Source of the DNA: Trichomonas vaginalis G3
Lineage: Eukaryota > Parabasalia > Trichomonadida > Trichomonadidae
Direction of reading: 5' to 3'
NCBI RefSeq assembly: GCF_026262505.1
Contig: NC_067203.1
Span: forward strand, 248,001-312,000
DNA length: 64,000 nucleotides
Below the pieces are notes generated by a model. The model was not told the DNA's origin, made no database searches, and worked only from the letters and a program-made list of their open reading frames with translations. Shown piece by piece: positions 13,001 to 22,333 of the stretch; positions within the stretch are counted from its first letter, which is position 1; each line of letters opens with the position of its first letter. A program made the position numbers and the translations under genes.

Positions 13001-15770
13001 TTCGCGAGATTATAAATGTCATGGAGTTATATAAAAAGGAGGGACAGCTAGCGATACTGGAAGTACTTATAAGGCTATCTGTTAAGATTGCATGAAATAC
13101 TAAAAGTCATGAAATCCATTATCGCTGTGCTAGCTTCACCTTTGATTGAAATGACGACTAAAGTCACTGAAGCAATGAAACAAAAGTTTTTGGTAGAATA
13201 CATTAAATCATGAACTTTGCCATGGTCTCTGTCCCTAGTAGTTTTCATTATCTCACAGAGTTAATGAAAGTCATACTTTCTATCAGATGAAGCATGCAGA
13301 TGAACATAATGAAAGTTAGTGAGTTTGCCACGAGTTATGAATAAAATATTGGCATATTAGATGAGATAGCTGATGAAACAGATGAAGATAAATTAAATCT
13401 TGGACTTTGCCACACTCTGTCCCTAGTTCCTCAAAATCCTTGACAACGTTGCTTAGAAATTTTGGTTCAAAACCTCATCTGATTTTAATCTGTTATGCTA
13501 CCTGTTAAGTTTCGCGAGATTATAAATGTCATGGAGTTATATAAAAAGGAGGGACAGCTAGCGATACTGGAAGTACTTATAAGGCTATCTGTTAAGATTG
13601 CATGAAATACTAAAAGTCATGAAATCCATTATCGCTGTGCTAGCTTCACCTTTGATTGAAATGACGACTAAAGTCACTGAAGCAATGAAACAAAAGTTTT
13701 TGGTAGAATACATTAAATCATGAACTTTGCCATGGTCTCTGTCCCTAGTAGTTTTCATTATCTCACAGAGTTAATGAAAGTCATACTTTCTATCAGATGA
13801 AGCATGCAGATGAACATAATGAAAGTTAGTGAGTTTGCCACGAGTTATGAATAAAATATTGGCATATTAGATGAGATAGCTGATGAAACAGATGAAGATA
13901 AATTAAATCTTGGACTTTGCCACACTCTGTCCCTAGTTCCTCAAAATCCTTGACAACGTTGCTTAGAAATTTTGGTTCAAAACCTCATCTGATTTTAATC
14001 TGTTATGCTACCTGTTAAGTTTCGCGAGATTATAAATGTCATGGAGTTATATAAAAAGGAGGGACAGCTAGCGATACTGGAAGTACTTATAAGGCTATCT
14101 GTTAAGATTGCATGAAATACTAAAAGTCATGAAATCCATTATCGCTGTGCTAGCTTCACCTTTGATTGAAATGACGACTAAAGTCACTGAAGCAATGAAA
14201 CAAAAGTTTTTGGTAGAATACATTAAATCATGAACTTTGCCATGGTCTCTGTCCCTAGTAGTTTTCATTATCTCACAGAGTTAATGAAAGTCATACTTTC
14301 TATCAGATGAAGCATGCAGATGAACATAATGAAAGTTAGTGAGTTTGCCACGAGTTATGAATAAAATATTGGCATATTAGATGAGATAGCTGATGAAACA
14401 GATGAAGATAAATTAAATCTTGGACTTTGCCACACTCTGTCCCTAGTTCCTCAAAATCCTTGACAACGTTGCTTAGAAATTTTGGTTCAAAACCTCATCT
14501 GATTTTAATCTGTTATGCTACCTGTTAAGTTTCGCGAGATTATAAATGTCATGGAGTTATATAAAAAGGAGGGACAGCTAGCGATACTGGAAGTACTTAT
14601 AAGGCTATCTGTTAAGATTGCATGAAATACTAAAAGTCATGAAATCCATTATCGCTGTGCTAGCTTCACCTTTGATTGAAATGACGACTAAAGTCACTGA
14701 AGCAATGAAACAAAAGTTTTTGGTAGAATACATTAAATCATGAACTTTGCCATGGTCTCTGTCCCTAGTAGTTTTCATTATCTCACAGAGTTAATGAAAG
14801 TCATACTTTCTATCAGATGAAGCATGCAGATGAACATAATGAAAGTTAGTGAGTTTGCCACGAGTTATGAATAAAATATTGGCATATTAGATGAGATAGC
14901 TGATGAAACAGATGAAGATAAATTAAATCTTGGACTTTGCCACACTCTGTCCCTAGTTCCTCAAAATCCTTGACAACGTTGCTTAGAAATTTTGGTTCAA
15001 AACCTCATCTGATTTTAATCTGTTATGCTACCTGTTAAGTTTCGCGAGATTATAAATGTCATGGAGTTATATAAAAAGGAGGGACAGCTAGCGATACTGG
15101 AAGTACTTATAAGGCTATCTGTTAAGATTGCATGAAATACTAAAAGTCATGAAATCCATTATCGCTGTGCTAGCTTCACCTTTGATTGAAATGACGACTA
15201 AAGTCACTGAAGCAATGAAACAAAAGTTTTTGGTAGAATACATTAAATCATGAACTTTGCCATGGTCTCTGTCCCTAGTAGTTTTCATTATCTCACAGAG
15301 TTAATGAAAGTCATACTTTCTATCAGATGAAGCATGCAGATGAACATAATGAAAGTTAGTGAGTTTGCCACGAGTTATGAATAAAATATTGGCATATTAG
15401 ATGAGATAGCTGATGAAACAGATGAAGATAAATTAAATCTTGGACTTTGCCACACTCTGTCCCTAGTTCCTCAAAATCCTTGACAACGTTGCTTAGAAAT
15501 TTTGGTTCAAAACCTCATCTGATTTTAATCTGTTATGCTACCTGTTAAGTTTCGCGAGATTATAAATGTCATGGAGTTATATAAAAAGGAGGGACAGCTA
15601 GCGATACTGGAAGTACTTATAAGGCTATCTGTTAAGATTGCATGAAATACTAAAAGTCATGAAATCCATTATAGCTGTGCTAGCTTCACCTTTGATTGAA
15701 ATGACGACTAAAGTCACTGAAGCAATGAAACAAAAGTTTTTGGTAGAATACATTAAATCAGGAACTATTC
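10030..15770 (+). repeat. 510-bp tandem array, about 11 copies
   Basis: A unit of exactly 510 bp repeats with CCATGGTCTCTGTCCCTAGT at about 10098, 10608, 11118, 11691, 12201, 12711, 13221, 13731, 14241, 14751 and 15261. Copies are almost identical. One junction near 11628-11691 carries an extra 63-bp piece also seen at about 10030-10100. Every unit contains what looks like an upstream region plus the first 34 or so codons of the gene at 15659-15937 (MKSIIAVLASPLIEM...), followed by a stop or a run-on. Only the last unit leads into the full gene. Two related submotifs, ACTTTGCCATGGTCTCTGTC and ACTTTGCCACACTCTGTC, sit in each unit. Confidence 0.92.
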
Positions 15771-15937
15771 CAGAAGGTTTTTACATTCATACTATGAAGG
15801 ATGGTAGAGTTCAGTTTAGAAAGATAAAGCAACCATTAGATAAAGAAGGAATTTTGAGAAAGATTAAACTTCATGAGGACAACATTGCTGAACTTAAGAA
15901 GAAGTTAGAAGAGTTGGAGAAAGGAAGAGAGTTATAA
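15659..15937 (+). CDS. Small coiled-coil protein, only full copy of the 510-bp array gene
   Basis: This 92-residue protein starts at ATG 15659; the frame opens 21 bp earlier on TTG, which is not expected as a start in a eukaryote. Residues 1-35 are encoded inside the 510-bp repeat and match the start of each repeat unit. Residues 36-92 are unique: GTIPEGFYIHTMKDGRVQFR followed by a charged helix with heptad-like spacing (ILRKIKLHEDNIAELKKKLEELEKG), which should form a coiled coil. No known family was recognised. The array upstream gives it about ten extra copies of its own 5' region. Confidence 0.6.
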   Translation: MKSIIAVLASPLIEMTTKVTEAMKQKFLVEYIKSGTIPEGFYIHTMKDGRVQFRKIKQPLDKEGILRKIKLHEDNIAELKKKLEELEKGREL

Positions 15938-15963
15938 AGCAATGAATTCAACAGGGTAGAAAT

Positions 15964-16000
15964 GAGGTGAAAAAAGAGGTGAGATCTCACCACTTCACCT
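15964..16000. promoter_or_regulatory. GGTGA/TCACC palindrome
   Basis: A dyad made of GAGGTGAAAAAAGAGGTGAG, a central GATC and CACC/CACCT half-sites lies between two small genes and about 65 bp upstream of the ATG at 16065. Nearly the same motif flanks a gene in the Polinton (34371-34420, 34523-34570, 35561-35608, 35740-35788). It could be a binding site, a transcript 3' hairpin or a replication element. Confidence 0.55.
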
Positions 16001-16046
16001 AAATTTATTTTTGTGCTATGTTTTCATACGTGTGAGGGTGGTGATA

Positions 16047-16052
16047 TCATTA
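16047..16052 (+). promoter_or_regulatory. Initiator-like TCATTA
   Basis: TCATTA lies 13-18 bp upstream of the ATG at 16065 and fits the trichomonad initiator consensus TCA(C/T)T(T/A), which normally sits within about 20 bp of the start codon. Known consensus; function here is inferred. Confidence 0.5.
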
Positions 16053-16064
16053 TTTTTTATATAA

Positions 16065-16385
16065 ATGACGAAAACTATTGAGATAACAAACTACAACGGT
16101 CATGAGTTCAAGAATTTGTTCTTCGTTCCTCGTGAAAATACATTCTATCAGATACGAGGGAGAAAGGGTAAAGTTAGTTTGAGCGTTTATGACTACAAGC
16201 ATAATGGAAAGTTTATACAAGCATACGATACAAACGGTAAGCGTGTTTCATTAGCTTTGTCAAAACTTACAGGTATAAACTATGACAGTGATTTTGACCT
16301 ATATGAAGAAGAAAGTGAGTCAGAAGATTATGAACTATTGTGTGAAGCACAGCAATGGGAAGAGTTGCAATACTTTTGTAAGTGA
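16065..16385 (+). CDS. Stand-alone copy of the HNH protein C-terminal domain
   Basis: This 106-residue protein starts at ATG 16065 behind an initiator-like motif. Residues 5-73 (EITNYNGHEFKNLFF ... FIQAYDTNGKRVSLALSKL) can be laid over the last 65 residues of the HNH protein at 2228-2896 (EITDYGKHSFEFYYY ... CMIDTENKRVILCINKF) with the same hydrophobic pattern. The last 30 residues are acidic (DLYEEESESEDYE). The domain is probably a small beta-rich nucleic-acid or protein-binding module, though that is inference. Its 3' part is the source of the tandem repeat that follows. Confidence 0.6.
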   Translation: MTKTIEITNYNGHEFKNLFFVPRENTFYQIRGRKGKVSLSVYDYKHNGKFIQAYDTNGKRVSLALSKLTGINYDSDFDLYEEESESEDYELLCEAQQWEELQYFCK

Positions 16386-17216
16386 GAACGTTAGTGTGAA
16401 CGTTAGTGAAGTCGTTTGTGAAAACGTTAGTGAAGTCGTTAGTGAGAACGTTTATTTTTTCATGCACGTGCATTGTGTCGTGGGGAGTTGCCATGGGCAA
16501 TGACCTGCGCACAATATATAACGTCCAGAGAGGTGAGATGAGGTGGTTTATGTGATAAATACTTTACGTGGCAGAAATAGTTTAAGGTTATTAGAATATT
16601 GCATCTGTGATGTAAAATATACGTTAACGGTTTCGTAAAATGTCAAATTCACATATCATGAGTAAGGAGGCGCGCAGTGCCACAGTACCGATGAATATGA
16701 GCTGTTATATGAAGCACAGCAATGGGAAGAGTTGCAATACTTTTGTAAGTGAGAACGTTAGTGTGAACGTTAGTGAAGTCGTTTGTGAAAACGTTAGTGA
16801 AGTCGTTAGTGAGGTGAAGTGGTTGGTGGCTTTATAAATATTTAAGGTTAAGTTAATGTTGTCGTTTATGTTGTAAAATATACGTTAACGGTTTCGTAAA
16901 ATGTCAAATTCACATATCATGAGTAAGGAGGCGCGCAGTGCCACAGTACCGATGAATATGAGCTGTTATATGAAGCACAGCAATGGGAAGAGTTGCAATA
17001 CTTTTGTAAGTGAGAACGTTAGTGTGAACGTTAGTGAAGTCGTTTGTGAAAACGTTAGTGAAGTCGTTAGTGAGGTGAAGTGGTTGGTGGCTTTATAAAT
17101 ATTTAAGGTTAAGTTAATGTTGTCGTTTATGTTGTAAAATATACGTTAACGGTTTCGTAAAATGTCAAATTCACATATCATGAGTAAGGAGGCGCGCAGT
17201 GCCACAGTACCGATGA
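16386..17216 (+). repeat. 261-bp tandem repeats derived from the preceding gene's 3' end
   Basis: Two full copies and one partial copy of a 261-bp unit occur (phase point ATGTCAAATTCACATATCAT at 16640, 16901 and about 17162). Each full unit contains the last 60 or so bases of the 106-codon gene, then short iterations of AACGTTAGTGAAGTCGTT, then a unit-specific segment with GGAGGCGCGCAGTGCCACAG. Open 65-codon frames inside are by-products in another frame. A 12-bp palindrome ATGCACGTGCAT lies at 16462-16473. The array stops at about 17216, the presumed edge of this block. Confidence 0.8.
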
Positions 17217-17568
17217 TATGTATACTAACTATTGAGTCTATATTACATCATATTTCTCAGTAATTTTGTGAATATGTGTTGGTGAAATAACCCTCACTAA
17301 TGCAGACTTTACAATGTCAAAAATACTAAATTCTAACACTTTACAAACTTTACAAAGCACACTTTTGTAATATACCCTTTGGAAAACTATGTTCTCAAAG
17401 ATTTCCGATAAAATTTATGAATTTTGCTTAAGTTCATATATTTGAAATGAAGCAATAACAATAAAATAGTCGAAGGTAATATTATTTTCACCCAGATGCT
17501 TAAATTATTTAATAAATTAAGGAAATAAATAAGAAATAATCAGATACAATAATAATAAATTTATTATC
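17217..17568. other. AT-rich spacer, nothing recognised
   Basis: About 350 bp of AT-rich sequence separate the left repeat block from the DNA transposon. No open frame, repeat or RNA gene is supported. Confidence 0.5.
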
Positions 17569-17576
17569 CTACAATA

Positions 17577-18976
17577 TATAGATCCAAGGTGATGTGATTT
17601 TTGCATCCCTGGGATGGACGATACACCCAAAGTGTCACCTTTTTTGGGATAACATGAATTTTAAATATCATGAGAGTTCTGCAAACCATATGCACAATAT
17701 CTATTCAGCCTGACTTCTTGTATATATGAGTTAGACTTCTTAAATATTGTGCTTGGGGCGATATAAGTATTTCCGAGATTACCATCGTGCTCTATAGTAT
17801 GCTACTTCTCCCTGGTTCTAGCTCAGTTCCAAGGATATTGGCGTTCAAGGATTTGGCAAGGTCCTTCCGAAGTCTCTCATTCGATGAGAGATTTCGGAAG
17901 AATCTTGCCTTAAAGTACTCCAACTCTTGTTCTTTTGTTCCTAAATAGTGAGAAAAGTTATTTGACTACTTAAGGTAGAGATTATCCGAGGTCCCTCATT
18001 TGATGAGAGGCCTCGGATAATCTCTGCTTTAAAATTGTACACTTGTAGTCCATGAGAGTGTAAGTATACATTGATAGGACAGCTTTCTTCTGAAGTCTTA
18101 GATTTGATGAGAACCTCAGAAGAAAACTGTCATATTTTATAGTAAAAGGAGTTTCAGGAGCTCCAAAGCTCCCTTTCGTAAGGATTAGGAGCTTTGGAGC
18201 TCCTGGTTCGTAGATGTGTTTCGCATCTTTCATCAGCAAAGGACATTTACCATCTGGGACTCTGTTGATGGAGACTCAGGAGCTCCAAAGCTCCCTTTAG
18301 TAAGGATTAGAAGCTTTGAAGCTCCTGGTTCGTAGACGTGTTTCGCATCTTTCATCAGAAGAGGCCCAAATGGTAAATAGCCTCTGCTGATGAGCTTCAG
18401 GAGCTCCAAGACTCCCTCTCGTAACGATTAGGAGCTTTGTAGCTCCTGAAGGTAAGGTAGGATTGCTCTGATCTCTAATCAGTAGATGCCATGCCTCATT
18501 ATGAACTCTACTGACAAGAGATCAAGAGCTCCAAGGACTCCTTTTTAGTTAGTGGCGTTCTCACCATTTAGTAGGATTGCTGATCCTACTAATGAAGTGA
18601 TCACTTAGTATACGTTTTGAATAAATTGAATTTTTTTAGAATTTAGTATTTTTTATAGACATCACATGTATATTATAAATACATAAATATATTCTTTAAT
18701 TCAAAAAATTCAATTCGGTTTTGGGATGGGCATCCCAGCCCCAAGTATTCAATTTTATTCAATTTTTAAAGAATTTTGGGTTGGGATGCCCAGACCAAAA
18801 CAAGCTTTATATTTTGATGTGTAGATACGTATGTGTGCATCATTGTTGTGTTATATATTATGTTTTTAATGAAAAAAAATCTGATTCAAAAAAAATTATC
18901 ACTAATTAGTTGATAATATAAAGAAAAAATAGATAAATTGTATGTTTTGAGAGTATTTATCCACATTCACTCATAT
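17577..18976 (+). repeat. 1400-bp tandem unit, copy 1
   Basis: The unit begins TATAGATCCAAGGTGATGTG and ends at CACTCATAT; an adjacent second copy starts at 18977 with the same TATAGATCC. The two copies are almost identical, with scattered base differences, many inside hairpin stems. Confidence 0.9.
17855..18591. other. Serial hairpin array (repeated at about 19255-19993)
   Basis: About eight to ten strong stem-loops follow one another. Clear ones are 17855-17910 (stem CTTCCGAA-TCTCTCAT, loop TCG), 17973-18028 (AGAGATTATCCGAGG-CCCTCAT), 18076-18133, 18155-18205 (an 18-bp perfect stem CAGGAGCTCCAAAGCTCC), 18275-18328, 18353-18393 (CATCAG-AGAGGC), 18398-18448 and 18569-18591 (TAGTAGGAT/ATCCTACTA). 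The first two share a CTCATT-YGATGAG loop. No reading frame spans them. The same series is present in the second 1400-bp unit. The function is unknown; candidates are a structured or small-RNA precursor transcript, or serially nested foldback elements. Confidence 0.75.
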
Positions 18977-20376
18977 TATAGATCCAAGGTGATGTGATTT
19001 TTGCATCCCTGGGATGGACGATACACCCAAAGTGTCACCTTTTTTGGGATAACATGAATTTTAAATATCATGAGAGTTCTGCAAACCATATGCACAATAT
19101 CTATTCAGCCTGACTTCTTGTATATATGAGTTAGACTTCTTAAATATTGTGCTTGGGGCGATATAAGCATTTCCGAGATTACCATCGTGCTCTATAGTAT
19201 GCTACTTCTCCCTGGTTCTAGCTCAGTTCCAAGGATATTGGCGTTCAAGGATTTGGCAAGGTCCTTCCGAAGTCTCTCATTCGATGAGAGATTTCGGAAG
19301 AATCTTGCCTTAAAGTACTCCAACTCTTGTTCTTTTGTTCCTAAATAATGAGAAAAGTTATTTGACTACTTAAGGTAGAGATTATCCGAGGTCCCTCATT
19401 TGATGAGAGGCCTCAGATAATCTCTGCCTTAAAATTGTACACTTGTAGTCCATGAGAGTGTAAGTATACATTGATAGGACAGCTTTCTTCTGAAGTCTTA
19501 GATTTGATGAGAACCTCAGAAGAAAACTGTCCTATTTTATAGTAAAAGGAGTTTCAGAAGCTCCAGAGCTCCCTTTCGTAAGGATTAGGAGCTTTGAAGC
19601 TCCTGGTTCGAAGATGTGCTTCGCATCTTTCATCAGCATAGGACATTTACCATCTGGGACTCTGTTGATGAAGACTCAGGAGCTCCAAAGCTCCCTTTCG
19701 TAAGGATTAGGAGCTTTGGAGCTCCTGGTTCGTAGAAGAGCTTCGCATCTTTCATCAGAAGAGGCCCAAATGGTAAATAGCCTCTGCTGATGAGCTTCAG
19801 GAGCTCCAAGGCTCCCTCTCGTAACGATTAGGAGCTTTGTAGCTCCTGAAGGTAAGGTAGGATTGCTCTGATCTCTAATCAGTAGATGCCATGCCTCATT
19901 ATGAACTCTACTGACAAGAGATCAAGAGCTCCAAGGACTCCCTTTTTAGTTAGTGGCGTTCTCACCATTTAGTAGGATTGCTGATCCTACTAATGAAGTG
20001 ATCACTTAGTATACGTTTTGAATAAATTGAATTTTTTTTAGAATTTAGTATTTTTTATAGACATCACATGTATATTATAAATACATAAATATATTCTTTA
20101 ATTCAAAAAATTCAATTCGGTTTTGGGATGGGTATCCCAGCCCCAAGTATTCAATTTTATTCAATTTTTAAAGAATTTTGGGTTGGGATGCCCAGACCAA
20201 AACAAGCTTTATATTTTGATGTGTAGATACGTATGTGTGCATCATTGTTGTGTTATATATTATGTTTTTAATGAAAAAAAATCTGATTCAAAAAAAATTA
20301 TCACTAATTAGTTGATAATATAAAGAAAAAATAGATAAATTGTATGTTTTGAGAGTATTTATCCACATTCACTCAT
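18977..20376 (+). repeat. 1400-bp tandem unit, copy 2
   Basis: This is the direct repeat of 17577-18976. The terminal TATAGATCC is reused at the internal junction, which suggests duplication by unequal exchange or by one copy inserting next to another. Confidence 0.9.
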
Positions 20377-20777
20377 ATGAATTTCATTAAATAGTGTCTT
20401 TTTACTCCCAAATTTATTTTGAATTATTGAAATCAAAGAAAAAAAATTAGAAAAATTTCTCGAAATTTTTATTTTCAAAAAAAATTTGGATTTTATATTG
20501 AAAACTGACACTGGGAGGACGATAGGGCTGGGATTGGAGATACCCCGCTCAGTTGGGAAAAATACGGATCTATACTCATATGAATTTCATTAAATAGTGT
20601 CTTTTTACTCCCAAATTTATTTTGAATTATTGAAATCAAAGAAAAAAAATCAGAAAAATTTCTCGAAATTTTTATTTTCAAAAAAAATTTGGATTTTATA
20701 TTGAAAACTGACACTGGGAGGACGATAGGGCTGGGATTGGAGATACCCCGCTCACTTGGGAAAAATACGGATCTATA
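20377..20777 (+). repeat. About 200-bp right-end unit, two copies
   Basis: A unit starting CATATGAATTTCATTAAATA and ending TACGGATCTATA occurs at about 20377-20575 and again to 20777. It carries the right terminal inverted repeat, so the terminus itself has been duplicated. A single-base difference (CTCAGTTGGG against CTCACTTGGG) separates the copies. Confidence 0.85.
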
Positions 20778-20846
20778 CTACAATATAAAGAATAAAAAAA
20801 TAAAATAATCAACGAATAAACACAAAATTTGGAATATTTTTTTCAA

Positions 20847-21647
20847 TTAGTAGCATTTTGGAGCCAACAAGTACAAGAGAATAATTTGTATTGCTGCCAA
20901 AATAAGCAGGAAGTAAGTAATTATTTGTGTACTCTGTGTTTGGCGCTGAGCCATGCATTGTTCACTATTTAAGGTTCTGAGGGTCCAAAGGAAGGCTGCT
21001 GCAGCACAGTATAAGTAAGATACGTAGAAAAGGGCTCTGTTCCAGGAAAATAGTGAAATAATTGTAAGATAAAATGATATCGATGAAAAGTCTGAAAGAA
21101 GGGAGAGAATTGGATATGTTCCTTGTATACCAAAGTTGGAGAAGCATAATTTGCAAATTACTATCTCGAAGAACAAGATGCAGATAAATTTAAGAATACA
21201 GATGTATAAGAAGTCCATTGAAAAGCCCTTCTCAGCTCCTTTTATGAGAGATGTGATTAGCATGAAAATAAACGTAAAAACTAATGGTGTGTATAATTCT
21301 GGAGCGTTTGGATTATCAATTGGAGAACATGTTTGTCCTTCAGGTACAGAGCGAGACCATTGCTTAACAATAAATGGACATGCTAAATTCTTAATTTTAT
21401 GAAGAAAAGAAGCTCTTGTAATTGCAAAATAAGGTGGAATTAAGGACTGACTTTGCTGGAATTGTTGAGTAAGCTTATCTGTATTTAATTGTTGAAATTG
21501 AGGTGGTAATTGAATTCCACCTGTTAACATTTGGGCATATTTAAAAACTTCTGGTGACATGAATGGATTTCCACTTTGTGGTTGCGGCTGTTGCTGTTGA
21601 GGATCTTGTGGATCACCACTTCCTTGATAATATCCGCCTGAAAGCAT
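20847..21647 (-). CDS. YIF1: YIF1-like Golgi/ER membrane trafficking protein
   Basis: This is a 266-residue protein. Residues 1-60 are Gly/Gln/Pro-rich and cytosolic. Residues 75-105 (PYFAITRASFLHKIKNLACPF ... KQWSR) and the DNPNAPELYTPLVFTF segment match the conserved Yif1 core. Five hydrophobic segments follow at about 116-137, 144-166, 175-198, 204-224 and 243-262, the layout of the Yip1/Yif1 family. Family members bind Yip1 and Rab GTPases and help COPII vesicles between ER and Golgi. Length and topology are normal, and this is the only ordinary housekeeping gene outside the palindrome. It starts at the first ATG (minus strand 21647), behind an A-rich leader with no clear initiator. The DNA transposon lies just past its stop. 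Confidence 0.85.
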   Translation of the reverse strand: MLSGGYYQGSGDPQDPQQQQPQPQSGNPFMSPEVFKYAQMLTGGIQLPPQFQQLNTDKLTQQFQQSQSLIPPYFAITRASFLHKIKNLACPFIVKQWSRSVPEGQTCSPIDNPNAPELYTPLVFTFIFMLITSLIKGAEKGFSMDFLYICILKFICILFFEIVICKLCFSNFGIQGTYPILSLLSDFSSISFYLTIISLFSWNRALFYVSYLYCAAAAFLWTLRTLNSEQCMAQRQTQSTQIITYFLLILAAIQIILLYLLAPKCY

Positions 21648-22018
21648 TTTTTAATTCGTTTCGATTTTTTTTTCTTTTCTGGCGGTGTCAAAATAGCAAA
21701 ATTATTTTATTTGATGCTATTTTTCTGATTAATCAATTGGTTACAAAATTTTTAATTTTGCTAAAAGTTACATGCACGAAAAGTAACACCCTCTTCTTTT
21801 TTCCTAGGGTTACTGATCGCTTCCTTTCTGCTCGTCATGCCAGAAATGAAAGAAATAATTGGTGTAGAATAATTTATTACTACAATTGGCAACTATCTCG
21901 TAATAATGGATCTACTCCACTCATATAGTTTCTAAAAGTTTTTTCAAAAAAAAAGCAATTGCCACTACTCTTTTTTACCACAATTCAATTTTTTTACAAA
22001 ATAAAAAATTCGAGGTGA
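21648..22018. other. YIF1 upstream region, containing the empty Polinton 2 site
   Basis: This intergenic stretch has no gene. Bases 21899-22018 are the same sequence, inverted, as 58387-58504, so they are the distal part of palindrome arm 1. The uninterrupted form of the Polinton 2 target (AATAAT, 21902-21907) is here. Confidence 0.8.
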
Positions 22019-22020
22019 AA

Positions 22021-22024
<4 letters not shown>
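22019..22024. repeat. Polinton 1 target-site duplication, left
   Basis: AAATAA lies directly before the terminal A-tract and is repeated at 47190-47195. The exact edge is uncertain by a base or two because the element end is A-rich, but the empty site in the other arm supports 6 bp. Confidence 0.85.
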
Positions 22025-22070
<46 letters not shown>

Positions 22071-22119
22071 TAGTGGGGCTTCCAGGCGCGTTGCGCCCTC
22101 TAGCCCCCTGAAGATGTTT
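22025..22119 (+). repeat. Polinton 1 left terminal inverted repeat
   Basis: An A-tract of about 44 bases is followed by GGTAGTGGGGCTTCCAGG, a small GGCGCGTTGCGCC hairpin, TCTAGCCCC and GAAGATGTTT. The same order occurs inverted at the right end and again at the left end of Polinton 2. A threefold 9-bp repeat GTCCCTCGG lies just inside, at about 22132-22158. Confidence 0.88.
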
Positions 22120-22333
22120 AGTATAACACCAGGTCCCTCGGTCCCTCGGTCCCTCGGTTAAACGAACTTCTCTGAAAAAATGAGACAACATGACATTTTG
22201 ACAACAGTCCAGGAAGTCTTAACAAGATAGGATGGTTATTTTACAAAACCGACAAGACCTTAACCGAGTAGTTTTCATGTTTTGTCACTTTTCTGTCACT
22301 TTTCAGGGTAAAAACATTTTTATTGTATATAAA

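Larger units (their letters stand above)
1..17216. mobile_element. Repeat-rich virus-like block (SF3 helicase/HNH), Polinton-related
   Basis: This block joins duplicated SF3 helicase and HNH genes, several families of tandem repeats and two small genes. The left end lies outside the window. The right limit is set where the last 261-bp repeat stops and plain AT-rich sequence begins. Three links to the Polinton at 22025-47189 are visible: a related helicase, a shared short satellite unit (compare 4151-4172 with 34482-34502) and a shared GGTGA/TCACC palindrome (15964-16000 against 34371-34420 and others). No capsid gene, polymerase or integrase is seen here. It may be one end of a Polinton, a derivative, or a separate virus-like element. 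Part of it looks broken, with a few breaks in the duplicated genes. Family assignment is inference. Confidence 0.45.
17577..20777. mobile_element. Non-autonomous DNA transposon, composite, 8-bp target duplication
   Basis: The element begins TATAGATCC (17577-17585) and ends GGATCTATA (20769-20777), a perfect 9-bp terminal inverted repeat. It is flanked on both sides by CTACAATA (17569-17576 and 20778-20785). An 8-bp duplication fits hAT or P-like transposons; the family is not proven. Inside are a 1400-bp unit present twice and a roughly 200-bp right-end unit also present twice, so the ancestral element was probably about 1.6 kb. No transposase is encoded. Open frames of 62 codons in each 1400-bp unit have no support. 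It lies about 70 bp from the 3' end of the YIF1-like gene. Confidence 0.8.

Noticed and set aside
10030-15770. CRISPR-like or rRNA-type repeat array
   Set aside because: Units are 510 bp with no short repeat/spacer structure, no rRNA-like sequence, and each contains part of a protein gene.
17217-17568. Possible tRNA or other small RNA gene
   Set aside because: No cloverleaf boxes or structured GC-rich sequence could be found by eye.
18721-18909. 62-codon frame, repeated at 20123-20311
   Set aside because: It lies across AT-rich and hairpin sequence of a non-autonomous transposon, with no family resemblance and no conserved start context.
21136-21402. 88-codon plus-strand frame
   Set aside because: It is antisense to the YIF1-like gene, whose five membrane segments and conserved core explain the sequence.
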